Assembly: GCF_004366375.1 (NCBI RefSeq)
Contig: NZ_SOEF01000002.1
Location: 96,908-160,907 of the forward strand
Source: Halanaerobium congolense
GTDB lineage: Bacteria > Bacillota > Halanaerobiia > Halanaerobiales > Halanaerobiaceae
DNA length: 64,000 nucleotides
Direction: 5' to 3'
Below the pieces are notes generated by a model. That model searched no databases. It was not told the DNA's origin and was given only the letters and a program-made list of their open reading frames with translations. Numbering within the stretch: position 1 is the stretch's first letter; every line of letters starts with the position of its first letter. Positions 56,265 to 64,000 of the stretch are shown here, one piece after another. A program made the position numbers and the translations under genes.

Positions 56265-57344
56265 ATGGGAGAAATAGCTATTACTAAAAGAAAAATTTCT
56301 GAACTACCTGATGGAAGAACTGCAGATTTATTTACTCTAGAAAATGATAATGGAGTTAAAGTTGATATCACAAATTATGGTGGTATTATAGTTCGTCTTT
56401 GGCTTCCAGATCGGAATGGTAATTTTGATGATGTAGTTTTAGGTTATGATAAATTAGAACAGTATTTTAATGATCAAAATTATTTTGGAGCAATAATAGG
56501 TCGTTATGCAAATAGAATAGCTGAAGGTGAATTTGAACTAGATGATCGAAAATATCAATTAGAAATAAATGAAAAATTTGATTCTGGAAGCTGTACTTTA
56601 CATGGAGGTAATAGCGGTTTTAATTCTAAATTATGGACAGCAGAAGAAATAAAAATTGATGGTGAAAAAGCCCTTAAACTAACATACTTAAGTAAAGATG
56701 GTGAAGGAGGATTCCCTGGTAATTTAGAGACAGCAGTTTATTATTCTTTAACTGATGATAATAAACTGAGAATAGAATATGAAGCAGAAACAGATAAAGC
56801 AACAATTATAAATCTAACCCAACACAGCTATTTTAATTTAAAAGGCCATGGTCAGGGAACAATAGAAGATCATTTAGTTTATATTAATTCAAACAAATTT
56901 ACTCCAGTAAATAATTCGATGATTCCAACTGGTGAAGTTAAAGATGTTGAAAATACTCCCTTTGATTTTAGTGTAATCAAAGAAGTTTCTATGGATATTA
57001 ATGAAAATATCGAACAGCTAAAGATTACTGGTGGTTATGACCATAACTGGATTTTAAATAAAAAAGGTAATAGTTTTGAACTTGCCGCTCGGGTAATAGA
57101 AACTAAGACGGGTAGACAAATGGAAGTATGGACAACAGAGCCCGGTATACAATTCTATACTGGTAATGCTATTTCTGTTTGCGGAAAGGCCAAAAATGAT
57201 AAAAAATATCCAAAAAGAGGAGCATTATGTCTAGAAACACAGCATTTTCCTAATTCTCCAAATCAAAAAGAATTTCCAACAACTGTTCTAAGACCTGGAG
57301 AAACTTACAAAACAAAAACTGAGTTTCACTTCACATTAATTTAG
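56265..57344 (+). CDS. galM: Aldose 1-epimerase (galactose mutarotase)
   Basis: 359 residues. The substrate Arg in RYANRIAEGEF, catalytic His in LTQHSYFNLKG and GGYDHNWIL, and catalytic Glu in LCLETQHFPNSPN are intact. Interconverts alpha- and beta-anomers of aldoses. No other galactose gene is adjacent. AGAGGGG sets the start at ATG 56265. Confidence 0.93.
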   Translation: MGEIAITKRKISELPDGRTADLFTLENDNGVKVDITNYGGIIVRLWLPDRNGNFDDVVLGYDKLEQYFNDQNYFGAIIGRYANRIAEGEFELDDRKYQLEINEKFDSGSCTLHGGNSGFNSKLWTAEEIKIDGEKALKLTYLSKDGEGGFPGNLETAVYYSLTDDNKLRIEYEAETDKATIINLTQHSYFNLKGHGQGTIEDHLVYINSNKFTPVNNSMIPTGEVKDVENTPFDFSVIKEVSMDINENIEQLKITGGYDHNWILNKKGNSFELAARVIETKTGRQMEVWTTEPGIQFYTGNAISVCGKAKNDKKYPKRGALCLETQHFPNSPNQKEFPTTVLRPGETYKTKTEFHFTLI

Positions 57345-57378
57345 TTAATTAAAAGACTAAAAACTGCTGTAAATTCAC

Positions 57379-57407
57379 TTGATGAAAAATAATAATAATG
57401 TTAGAAT
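57379..57407 (+). promoter_or_regulatory. Possible promoter of the patatin gene
   Basis: TTGATG (57379-57384), 17-base spacer, TAGAAT (57402-57407). Moderate match. It lies before a hairpin at 57437, so read-through would be needed to reach the gene. Confidence 0.4.
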
Positions 57408-57436
57408 TATTATAGCAAACAAAAGCAACTATTTTG

Positions 57437-57475
57437 ACTGCAGTCTTTGGGCTGTAGTTTATTTTTGTTTTTAAT
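57437..57475 (+). terminator. Terminator after galM / leader hairpin of the patatin gene
   Basis: ACTGCAG (57437-57443) pairs with CTGTAGT (57452-57458, one G-T pair), 8-base loop, followed by TTATTTTTGTTTTT. Confidence 0.55.
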
Positions 57476-57521
57476 TTTACTGTTCATAAATATTGATTAT
57501 ATTTTACTGAGGTGCATTTTT

Positions 57522-58718
57522 ATGTATGGATTAGTTTTAGAAGGTGGAGGGGCTAAGGGAGCTTATCATATTGGTGCTCTTAAAGCTTTAGAAGAATTGA
57601 ATATTGAAATTGAAGCAGTTGCAGGTACTTCTATTGGGGCAATGAACGGGGCAATGTTTGTTCAAAACAAACTCGATCTTGCTTATGATTACTGGTATAA
57701 TATTTCCACATCTAAAGTTTTAGATATTGAAGATCAATATTTATCAGAACTTCTAAATTTAAGTATTAATCAGAATAATATATCCTATTTTATTAAAAAG
57801 GCCAAAGAAGTACTGCAGAACAGGGGTTTAGATAATTCTTTTTTAAAAGAGATTTTAGAAAATAACATTGATGAGGAAAGTTTAAGAAATTCTGAAATAG
57901 ATTTTGCGATTGTTACTCTATCTTTAAGTGACTTAAAACCTTTAGAACTATTTATTGATGATATTCCAAAGGGTAAAGTTATTGATTATATAATGGCTAG
58001 TTCGTATCTACCTGCTTTTAAAATGCAGAGAATAGACGGTAAAATATTAATTGATGGTGGTTTTTATGAAAATTTACCACTAAATACTCTTTTAAATAAA
58101 GGATATAAAAAAATTATTGCAATTAGAACTTATGGTCTAGGTGAGATAGAAAAAAGAGTTGATGATAACAAAGAAATAATATTTATTAACCCCAGTCAAG
58201 AACTAGGAAGAATGCTCAATTTTGATCAAAAAAATGCAAGGAAAAATATTAAAATGGGTTATTTTGATACAATGCGATATTTTAAAGGTTTAGCAGGAAA
58301 AAAATATTATTTAAATATCAAAAAAGATGAGAGTTTTTTTGTTAATTATTTATTAAATTTGGATGAAAAGGTTATTAAAAAATTATTAAAACAGCTTTCT
58401 TTAACAGAAGAGCCATATTTTCGTTCTTTTTTTGAAAATTTAATTCCTAAATTAGTTAATTTATTAGAAATAAGTTATCAAGCAAATTATACAGTGATTG
58501 TTATTCGTTTATTAGAAGAACTAGCGGCTTATTTAAAAATTGATAGATATAAAATCTATACTTTTGAGGAGTTACTAAGGATAGTTCGGGAAAACTATCA
58601 AAAAAAAGATAAAAAGCTAAGCAGTAAGCTGCCAGCGTTTATTAAAACAAGCAGTCTACTTCCTAAACAGATAAAGGAAGATTTGATTTTAGACATTGCT
58701 GAGAAATTATTTATTTAA
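57522..58718 (+). CDS. Patatin-like phospholipase
   Basis: 398 residues. Oxyanion motif GGGAKGAYHIGAL (about 8-20), nucleophile Ser in GTSIGAMNG (about 37-45) and catalytic Asp in DGGFYENLP (about 170-180) form the patatin Ser-Asp dyad. A C-terminal helical region of about 200 residues has no known domain I can name. Hydrolyses acyl esters, probably of phospholipids, from the cytoplasmic side. I start at ATG 57522, with GAGGTG upstream, just before the patatin motif; the frame opens earlier at 57447 but would include the terminator's T-run. Confidence 0.9.
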   Translation: MYGLVLEGGGAKGAYHIGALKALEELNIEIEAVAGTSIGAMNGAMFVQNKLDLAYDYWYNISTSKVLDIEDQYLSELLNLSINQNNISYFIKKAKEVLQNRGLDNSFLKEILENNIDEESLRNSEIDFAIVTLSLSDLKPLELFIDDIPKGKVIDYIMASSYLPAFKMQRIDGKILIDGGFYENLPLNTLLNKGYKKIIAIRTYGLGEIEKRVDDNKEIIFINPSQELGRMLNFDQKNARKNIKMGYFDTMRYFKGLAGKKYYLNIKKDESFFVNYLLNLDEKVIKKLLKQLSLTEEPYFRSFFENLIPKLVNLLEISYQANYTVIVIRLLEELAAYLKIDRYKIYTFEELLRIVRENYQKKDKKLSSKLPAFIKTSSLLPKQIKEDLILDIAEKLFI

Positions 58719-58740
58719 ATTGGGAGGATTTAATTTTTTT

Positions 58741-58956
58741 ATGAAAAGCAAGGGAGAAAATATAAATGCTGAAATGGAAATGATTAAAGATTTGAGAAAA
58801 AGAATTTATGGTGATTCTGAGTCTAGTTTTAAAAATAAGTATTCTAATCATCAATGTGTTTTTTGTGGATCAGAAAACAATTTACATCTGTATAAAAAAA
58901 AGCATATCTGTCATACCTGTCTTTCAGATTTGAGAAAAAATGATTTTAATAATTAA
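58741..58956 (+). CDS. Small Cys4 (zinc-ribbon-like) protein
   Basis: 71 residues. Two CxxC knuckles, CVFC and CHTC, 20-odd residues apart in the C-terminal half (CVFCGSENNLHLYKKK, then HICHTCLSDL), fit a structural zinc site. The N-terminal half is charged and helical. GGGAGG at 58723-58728 is 12 bases before ATG 58741. I recognise no named family; such proteins often bind nucleic acid or another protein. Sits between the patatin and uridine kinase genes, 22 bases after the former. Confidence 0.7.
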   Translation: MKSKGENINAEMEMIKDLRKRIYGDSESSFKNKYSNHQCVFCGSENNLHLYKKKHICHTCLSDLRKNDFNN

Positions 58957-58992
58957 TTTATATGAGATTAAAATTTATAAAAGGGGTTAAAT

Positions 58993-59604
58993 ATGAGTGC
59001 ACTTTTAATAGGAATAGCAGGAGGAACAGCATCTGGTAAAACTACACTTGCCAGAATTTTAAAGGATTCTTTTCAGGATAAGGTCACAATTTTAAAACAT
59101 GATTATTACTATTATGACAGAAGTCATTTTAAAGTGGCTGATCATAAAATTAATTTTGATCATCCAGATTCTTTCGAAACAGATTTATTAATAAAACAAC
59201 TTGAGGAATTAAAGGTCGGAAAAGCAGTAGAGAGGCCTGTATATTCCTATAAAACTAATGAACGCTTAGTCGAAACTAAAGAAATAAAACCAGCACCAAT
59301 TATTATAGTTGAGGGGATTTTAATTTTTTATTATGAGAAATTAAAGGATCTTTTTGATTTGAAAATTTATGTTGATACTGATGCAGATATTAGATTATTA
59401 AGGAGAATAAGCAGAGATATCAAAGAAAGAGATAGGACATTTGAGTCAGTTAAAAGTCAATATTTAAGAACAGTAAAGCCAATGCATCAAAAATTTGTAG
59501 AGCCGAGTAAATATCAGGCCGATATAATTATTCCTCATGGAGGCTTAAATGAAATAGCAAATGATTTAATTATAAAGAAAATAAAAGATCATTTACGTCA
59601 ATAG
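58993..59604 (+). CDS. udk: Uridine kinase
   Basis: 203 residues. P-loop GGTASGKTT (about 10-18), substrate-site DYYYYDRSHF and DHPDSFETDLL, and IIVEGILIFY are typical of the uridine/cytidine kinase family. Phosphorylates uridine and cytidine in pyrimidine salvage. Its stop codon lies inside the 5' arm of the terminator at 59601-59627. Confidence 0.9.
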   Translation: MSALLIGIAGGTASGKTTLARILKDSFQDKVTILKHDYYYYDRSHFKVADHKINFDHPDSFETDLLIKQLEELKVGKAVERPVYSYKTNERLVETKEIKPAPIIIVEGILIFYYEKLKDLFDLKIYVDTDADIRLLRRISRDIKERDRTFESVKSQYLRTVKPMHQKFVEPSKYQADIIIPHGGLNEIANDLIIKKIKDHLRQ

Positions 59605-59627
59605 CAGCTTGGCTGCTATATTTTTTT
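59601..59627 (+). terminator. Terminator after udk
   Basis: Perfect eight-base-pair stem ATAGCAGC / GCTGCTAT with loop TTG, then A and seven T. It overlaps the udk stop codon. Confidence 0.85.
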
Positions 59628-59695
59628 GCATTAATTGTTAAAATATTACAGGAAATATAATATTTATCTCGAATAGTATTTTAGGAGGTGTTTTT

Positions 59696-60358
59696 ATGTT
59701 AAAAATTTCCACTAAACAGCTTTTGATTTTAGTCACTATAGTTTTTATTTTATTTTTAGCTTATTATAATCAAGCGATTGAAGAAAATGAAGTCTTAAAT
59801 TCAGCTTCAAATTTCACTTTAGAAGTTAAAAATGAAGCCGCAGAAAAAGCAAATAGAGTTGAAATTAAAAATGATAACCAAGAAATAATAGTTCATTTGA
59901 GTGGAGAGGTTAAAAATCCTGGTGTTTATAAATTGAAAAGTAAAGAAAGATTAATTGATTTGATTAAAGCAGCTGGAGGATTAAAAAATAAAGCTGATTT
60001 AGAGCAAATTAATCTTGCTGAAAAAATATTTGATGGACAAAAGGTGGTAATTCCAAGTGTTTTGGATAGAAATTCAAATCAGGCTGCTGATCATAATTTT
60101 ATAGAATCTGGTAATTTTAATGTGGAAGGAAAGCTTGTCAGCAGTTATTCTAAGTCAGCTGAGAAGGAGTTAGTAAATATTAATCTAGCTGGTCAAGATC
60201 TGCTTGAATCACTTAGTGGAATTGGTCCTGCCAAAGCTAAAGCAATAATAAAATATAGAAATCAAAATTCTTTTAATAAAAAAGAAGACCTGCTTAATAT
60301 AAGTGGAATTGGTGAAAAAACTTTGGAAAATTTAGAGAACGAGATAACTGTAAAATGA
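59696..60358 (+). CDS. comEA: Competence DNA-binding protein ComEA
   Basis: 220 residues. One N-terminal membrane anchor (about 8-24), an SLBB domain (about 66-125, IIVHLSGEVKNPGVYKL and GQKVVIPS), a linker, and a C-terminal double helix-hairpin-helix (about 158-218, LSGIGPAKAKAII and ISGIGEKTLENL). Binds incoming double-stranded DNA outside the membrane during uptake. AGGAGGTG precedes the ATG. Overlaps comEC by 4 bases. Confidence 0.94.
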   Translation: MLKISTKQLLILVTIVFILFLAYYNQAIEENEVLNSASNFTLEVKNEAAEKANRVEIKNDNQEIIVHLSGEVKNPGVYKLKSKERLIDLIKAAGGLKNKADLEQINLAEKIFDGQKVVIPSVLDRNSNQAADHNFIESGNFNVEGKLVSSYSKSAEKELVNINLAGQDLLESLSGIGPAKAKAIIKYRNQNSFNKKEDLLNISGIGEKTLENLENEITVK

Positions 60359-62682
60359 AAATAACTAGAAGACCAGCGTTTTTAATTGCTATTTCTTTAG
60401 CAGTAGGAATAATTACCAGTTATTTTATGATAAAAAACAAATATTTTTTAAGCTTAAAAATAATTTTAATAATCGAGTTAATTTATTTTCTATTTTATTT
60501 ATTTTTTATTTTTGATAACTCAAAAAAATCAATTTATATATTGTTAATAATTTTATTTTTTATTTTAGGAAGTTTCTTGTCTGCTAATTTAGAATATCAA
60601 TACCAGCATAAACTTTCAATAAATAAATTTTCTAATTTGAGTTCAGCTCAAATTGTAGCTGAGCTTGTCTTTGATTTAGGTGATTTAGAAAGTGATAAGC
60701 TTTATTTAAAACCATATTTAATTAATGGGCAAAAAGTAAGATACGGAAAAATATTAGTTCATTCTCAATTGTTGAAAGCTTATAATAATGGAGATTTAAT
60801 TAGTCTAGAACTAGATACTGCTCTGCCTCCATCTCCTTTAAATCCTGGAGGGTTTAATTATCTGCAGTATTTAAAAAATAAAAAAATTTTTTTGCAGGGA
60901 TGGAATTTAAAAAACATTAATTTAATTCAAAGAAAAAACCAAATAAAAAACATCTTAATCCAATTTAAATTATCAATGTTAAATAATATTAATAACTTGT
61001 TTAGCAAAGATAATGCTGCCTTTATAAAATCAATTTTACTTGGAGAAAAAGAGTATTTAAGTTATCAGCAGGAAAATCTGCTCAGAACAGTCGGTGCAAG
61101 TCATATATTAGCTATTTCTGGTCTGCATATGGGAATAATTATTTTGTGTTTCTCTTCAATTTTATTTAAAATTTTTTCTAAACGGATAAATGCTCTTTAT
61201 TTGCTCAGCCTTTTTTCTTTAATTTATATTATATTAGTTGGGACATCTGTTTCGATTGTTCGAGCAGCACTGCTGGCACTTCTTTTTCTTTTTTCATCCG
61301 AATTTAATCGTGAAGGCGATTTTTTAAATATAATTTCTGTAACTTTAATTATAAATTTGATTCTAGATCCTTCAGCTTTATTTACAGTTTCATTACAGCT
61401 TTCATATCTATTAGTTTTGGCATTGTTTTATATTACTCCACTTTTGAGTCAGCTTTTAACTCCTGTTTTAGCAGTATCTTTTTCAGCACAGCTTGCTTCA
61501 ATAGCAGTAACGGCTTATTATTTTAATGAATATGCTTATCTAGCACTAATTACAAATTTGTGGTTGATTCCATATATTACAATTTTGTTACCATTTATTT
61601 TTGGCTTAACTATTTTATCATTAATTAGTTATAGTTTTTTTGAGCCACTTGCATTTATTGTAGAAACTGGACTTAATTTTTTATTTAAGGGCTTAGAATT
61701 GATGACTGTATTTCAGGAAAGGCCTTTAGTTATTGCAAAACCAGGATTATTTTTAATTGTTATTTATTATTTGTTGTTATTTTCTTTGCCTTATCTTTTT
61801 CAAAAAAGATATATTTATATTAGGGCAAGAAAATATTTAATTTGGCAAAAAATTATTCCAATTATTTTAATAATAATCATCATTTCTTTTTTTATAAATC
61901 CCAGTTCTAATAAACTAGAAGTTAATTTTATAGCAGTTGGGCAGGGAGATGGAATTTTAATTAATTTTCCTAATGGAGAAGTCATGCTGGTGGATACCGG
62001 CCCCCCCGGAAATGATGGTAGGAGTATTGAATACAATATAATTTCATTTTTAAATAATCAGGGGATAAAAAATATAGATTATTTAATGCTGAGTCATTTT
62101 GATGCAGATCATGCAGGTGGTATGCCTCATTTATTTAAAAGGAAAAAAGTTAAGCGGGTCTTAATTCCTCCTTTTAAAGAAAAAACAGAACTTCATAATA
62201 CTTTAGAAGCAGAAATAAAGAAAAAGAAAATCAGTTTGAACTTTTTAAATTCTAAGATGATGTTTAAAATTGCTGATTGTAAAATTGATATTTTAAATCC
62301 AGAATTAAACAACTTAAAGGAAGATCGGAATGAAAATTCAATAGTTTTTTTATTAACACATCAAAATAATAGCTTTTTATTTACAGGGGACTTATCAAAA
62401 GAAGGAGAAAATAAAATAATTCAAAAATATAAGCTGGCAGATGTTGATGTTTTAAAAGCAGGCCATCACGGCAGTAAGAATTCAAGTGGAAGTGAATTTT
62501 TGGATCAAATTAACCCTAAAATTGTTATTATTTCTGTAGGTAGAAATAATTTTGGCCATCCAGCAGCTGAAGTTATAGCAAAATATAATGAAAAATCAAT
62601 TAACTATCTTAGAACCGATCAGCGGGGGATGATAAAATGTATTTCTGATGGTGATAATATTTTAATTAATACTTTTAAGTGA
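60355..62682 (+). CDS. comEC: Competence DNA channel ComEC
   Basis: 775 residues. N-terminal membrane segments, an OB-like domain, the Competence domain with AISGLHMGII, further membrane segments, and a C-terminal metallo-beta-lactamase domain (about 520-770) with HFDADHAGG, LFTGDL and GHHGSKNS. Forms the inner-membrane pore for single-stranded DNA; the MBL domain may degrade the other strand. Translationally coupled to comEA through ATGA at 60355. comEA, comEC and holA in order is conserved in Firmicutes. Other uptake genes are outside the window. Confidence 0.95.
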   Translation: MKITRRPAFLIAISLAVGIITSYFMIKNKYFLSLKIILIIELIYFLFYLFFIFDNSKKSIYILLIILFFILGSFLSANLEYQYQHKLSINKFSNLSSAQIVAELVFDLGDLESDKLYLKPYLINGQKVRYGKILVHSQLLKAYNNGDLISLELDTALPPSPLNPGGFNYLQYLKNKKIFLQGWNLKNINLIQRKNQIKNILIQFKLSMLNNINNLFSKDNAAFIKSILLGEKEYLSYQQENLLRTVGASHILAISGLHMGIIILCFSSILFKIFSKRINALYLLSLFSLIYIILVGTSVSIVRAALLALLFLFSSEFNREGDFLNIISVTLIINLILDPSALFTVSLQLSYLLVLALFYITPLLSQLLTPVLAVSFSAQLASIAVTAYYFNEYAYLALITNLWLIPYITILLPFIFGLTILSLISYSFFEPLAFIVETGLNFLFKGLELMTVFQERPLVIAKPGLFLIVIYYLLLFSLPYLFQKRYIYIRARKYLIWQKIIPIILIIIIISFFINPSSNKLEVNFIAVGQGDGILINFPNGEVMLVDTGPPGNDGRSIEYNIISFLNNQGIKNIDYLMLSHFDADHAGGMPHLFKRKKVKRVLIPPFKEKTELHNTLEAEIKKKKISLNFLNSKMMFKIADCKIDILNPELNNLKEDRNENSIVFLLTHQNNSFLFTGDLSKEGENKIIQKYKLADVDVLKAGHHGSKNSSGSEFLDQINPKIVIISVGRNNFGHPAAEVIAKYNEKSINYLRTDQRGMIKCISDGDNILINTFK

Positions 62683-62806
62683 ATTAATGAATTAAAAAAG
62701 GAAGCTTAAAGACTGGAGAGCTTATCTTAAATATGTTAAAATAAATTAGAAGAACAGTTAAAATAGATTAAAAGAACAAATGAAGCGGAGTATGAGGTGT
62801 AATTAA

Positions 62807-63814
62807 ATGGATATAGAAACTTTTATAAATAAAGAAAAAAAACTAAAAAAAGTATATTATATTTATGCTGAAAATTCATATTTAAGAAATAAATTTAAAG
62901 AAGAATTTATTGCTGAATTCATACCAGAAGCAATTAGAGATTTTAACCTTTCGTCTGTAAACCCAGGAGATGAATATTTAAAAAGATTGAAAAACGCTGT
63001 GCAAACCCCTCCGATCGGAGCAGAAAAAAGATTTATTATTTCTCACTTTGAAGAGGGAGATTCTTTAAATAAAGGCGAAAAAGAAAAACTTTTAGATATT
63101 TTTAAAAATATTAATCAAAGCAGTACCCTTGTTTTTTTAACTGCTAATAAAATTGATAAAAGAAAAAAGTTTTACAGAACTTTAAAAAATCATGTTTTAT
63201 ATCAGGAATTTGAAACACCACGCTATGGTGATTTGGATCAGTGGATTGTTTCTCGTTTTAAAGAACACGGTAAAAAAATTGATAAGCAGAGTCTTAAAAT
63301 ACTTGAAAATATGTTTAGTAATAAATTAGAAATTTTAAATAGTGAAATTGAAAAGATAGTAACTCGCTATCCAGATAAAGATAAAATTTCATATTATGAT
63401 ATCAAAAAAATAATTAGTAGAGAAAAGTTTATTGAAGATGAAGAAATATTTAAGTTTCTAGATTTAATAGGAGATAAACGAATAGACCAGGCTCTGCTAA
63501 CTTTAAAAGAGATGTTAAATAGAGGTGTTTATCCTTTATATCTATTGACAATGTTAAAAAATCAAATTGAACTTTTAATGCAGGTGAAATTTTATAGTCA
63601 ATATACACATGATAATAGAAAAATTGCTAAAAAAATCAATAAACACCCTTATCCGGTAAAAAAAGCGCTTCAGAGAAGTAGAAATTTTACTCAAAAAGAA
63701 TTGGAAAAAATCTTAGAAGAAATTTTAAGGGCTAATTATCATTTTTTAACAGGCTATTACCCTGATCAAAATACCGCCTTAGAAATGATAATTATTAAAT
63801 CTATTGCTTATTGA
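62807..63814 (+). CDS. holA: DNA polymerase III delta subunit
   Basis: 335 residues, the normal length. N-terminal AAA+-like fold with VYYIYAENSYLRNKFKEEF and a degenerate nucleotide region, then LVFLTANKIDKRKKFYRTL, and a helical C-terminal clamp-loader collar (about 215-335, with PLYLLTMLKNQIELLMQVK). Opens the beta clamp during loading. A weak GAGGTG precedes the ATG. Followed by a terminator. Confidence 0.93.
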   Translation: MDIETFINKEKKLKKVYYIYAENSYLRNKFKEEFIAEFIPEAIRDFNLSSVNPGDEYLKRLKNAVQTPPIGAEKRFIISHFEEGDSLNKGEKEKLLDIFKNINQSSTLVFLTANKIDKRKKFYRTLKNHVLYQEFETPRYGDLDQWIVSRFKEHGKKIDKQSLKILENMFSNKLEILNSEIEKIVTRYPDKDKISYYDIKKIISREKFIEDEEIFKFLDLIGDKRIDQALLTLKEMLNRGVYPLYLLTMLKNQIELLMQVKFYSQYTHDNRKIAKKINKHPYPVKKALQRSRNFTQKELEKILEEILRANYHFLTGYYPDQNTALEMIIIKSIAY

Positions 63815-63886
63815 TTTATTCTTTAATTAAATATCGAAAAATATTATTTCTGATATTAGTTTCTAATCTTTATAGAAAACAAAAAA

Positions 63887-63912
63887 ACTCATCCATTAGG
63901 ATGAGTGCTTTT
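63887..63912 (+). terminator. Terminator after holA
   Basis: ACTCATCC (63887-63894) pairs with GGATGAGT (63899-63906), ATTA loop, then GCTTTT. Preceded by an A-run, so it could also work on the other strand. Confidence 0.7.
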
Positions 63913-64000
63913 GTCAAGCGAAAAATGTACCACCCTACCAATCGAATTGTGTACCACCTAGTTTAAAAAAGAGAAGGAGAAGAAAATACTCCTTCTGTAG
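63912..64000. mobile_element. Possible terminal end of an IS21-type insertion sequence
   Basis: Starts TGTCAAGCGAAAAATGTACC, and the unit TGTACCACC occurs twice, at 63926-63934 and 63950-63958, spaced 24 bases. IS21-family elements begin with TG and carry multiple short direct repeats of this sort at their ends. An inverted repeat AGAAGGAG / CTCCTTCT (63972-63979, 63989-63996) follows. No transposase is visible because the window ends here. Confidence 0.45.

Overview
The window is a gene-dense, AT-rich stretch of bacterial chromosome. It carries strong GGAGG ribosome binding sites and a Gram-positive gene order (rapZ-yvcK-whiA; cggR-gap-pgk-tpiA-gpmI-eno; tig-clpP-clpX-lon-ysxC; comEA-comEC-holA). 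Together with a K+-dependent membrane pyrophosphatase, a TRAP transporter and acidic housekeeping proteins, this suggests a low-GC anaerobic Firmicute, most likely a halophile of the Halanaerobiales type. That placement is inference; there is no rRNA gene here to confirm it.

Layout. 1-4.4 kb: the tail of a membrane protein, an orphan squalene/phytoene synthase-like gene, then rapZ, yvcK and whiA. 4.4-12.4 kb: a CggR-controlled lower-glycolysis operon in pathway order, closed by a terminator and followed by secG. 12.5-20.4 kb: membrane pyrophosphatase, hotdog thioesterase, HD-domain protein, rnr-smpB-ssrA (trans-translation and RNA decay), an MscS channel and a DUF503 gene. 20.4-22.5 kb, minus strand: nagB and a split chromate-type transporter pair. 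22.6-31.9 kb: a 23-residue membrane peptide gene, an ABC-2 exporter with a secreted protein encoded between its subunits, an orphan PAS histidine kinase, a cell-wall amidase, a GerMN protein, murI, rph and an ITPase. 32.0-34.0 kb: a Pro-Gly-Arg-His tRNA cluster, a TetR-DUF1232 pair and tRNA-Leu. 34.1-41.6 kb: the protein quality-control block tig-clpP-clpX-lon, then ysxC and a methyltransferase. 41.8-46.0 kb: an NDH-2/DoxX fusion (minus), apbE, a polyprenyl diphosphate synthase and tRNA-Arg (minus). 46.1-46.9 kb: a degenerate zone with a 51-residue ORF, an operator-like palindrome, one copy of a 113-bp repeat and the remnant of a PTS EIIB domain. 47-53 kb: a YesM/YesN-type two-component system beside a DctPQM TRAP transporter. 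53-64 kb: an epimerase (minus), an ACT/UPF0210 pair, aldose epimerase, patatin, a small Cys4 protein, uridine kinase, comEA-comEC, holA and what may be an IS21-type end.

Most of the window is ordinary core genome. I found no CRISPR array, prophage or clear defence system. The parts most worth a second look are the two inverted copies of a ~112-bp intergenic element (37479-37590 and 46565-46677), the second abutting a dead sugar-PTS gene; the 23-residue peptide gene with its own terminator; the NDH-2/DoxX fusion in a likely anaerobe; and the layered control region upstream of cggR. Start codons were moved from the longest reading frame where a ribosome binding site, terminator or RNA gene argued for it; each case is stated in the entry.
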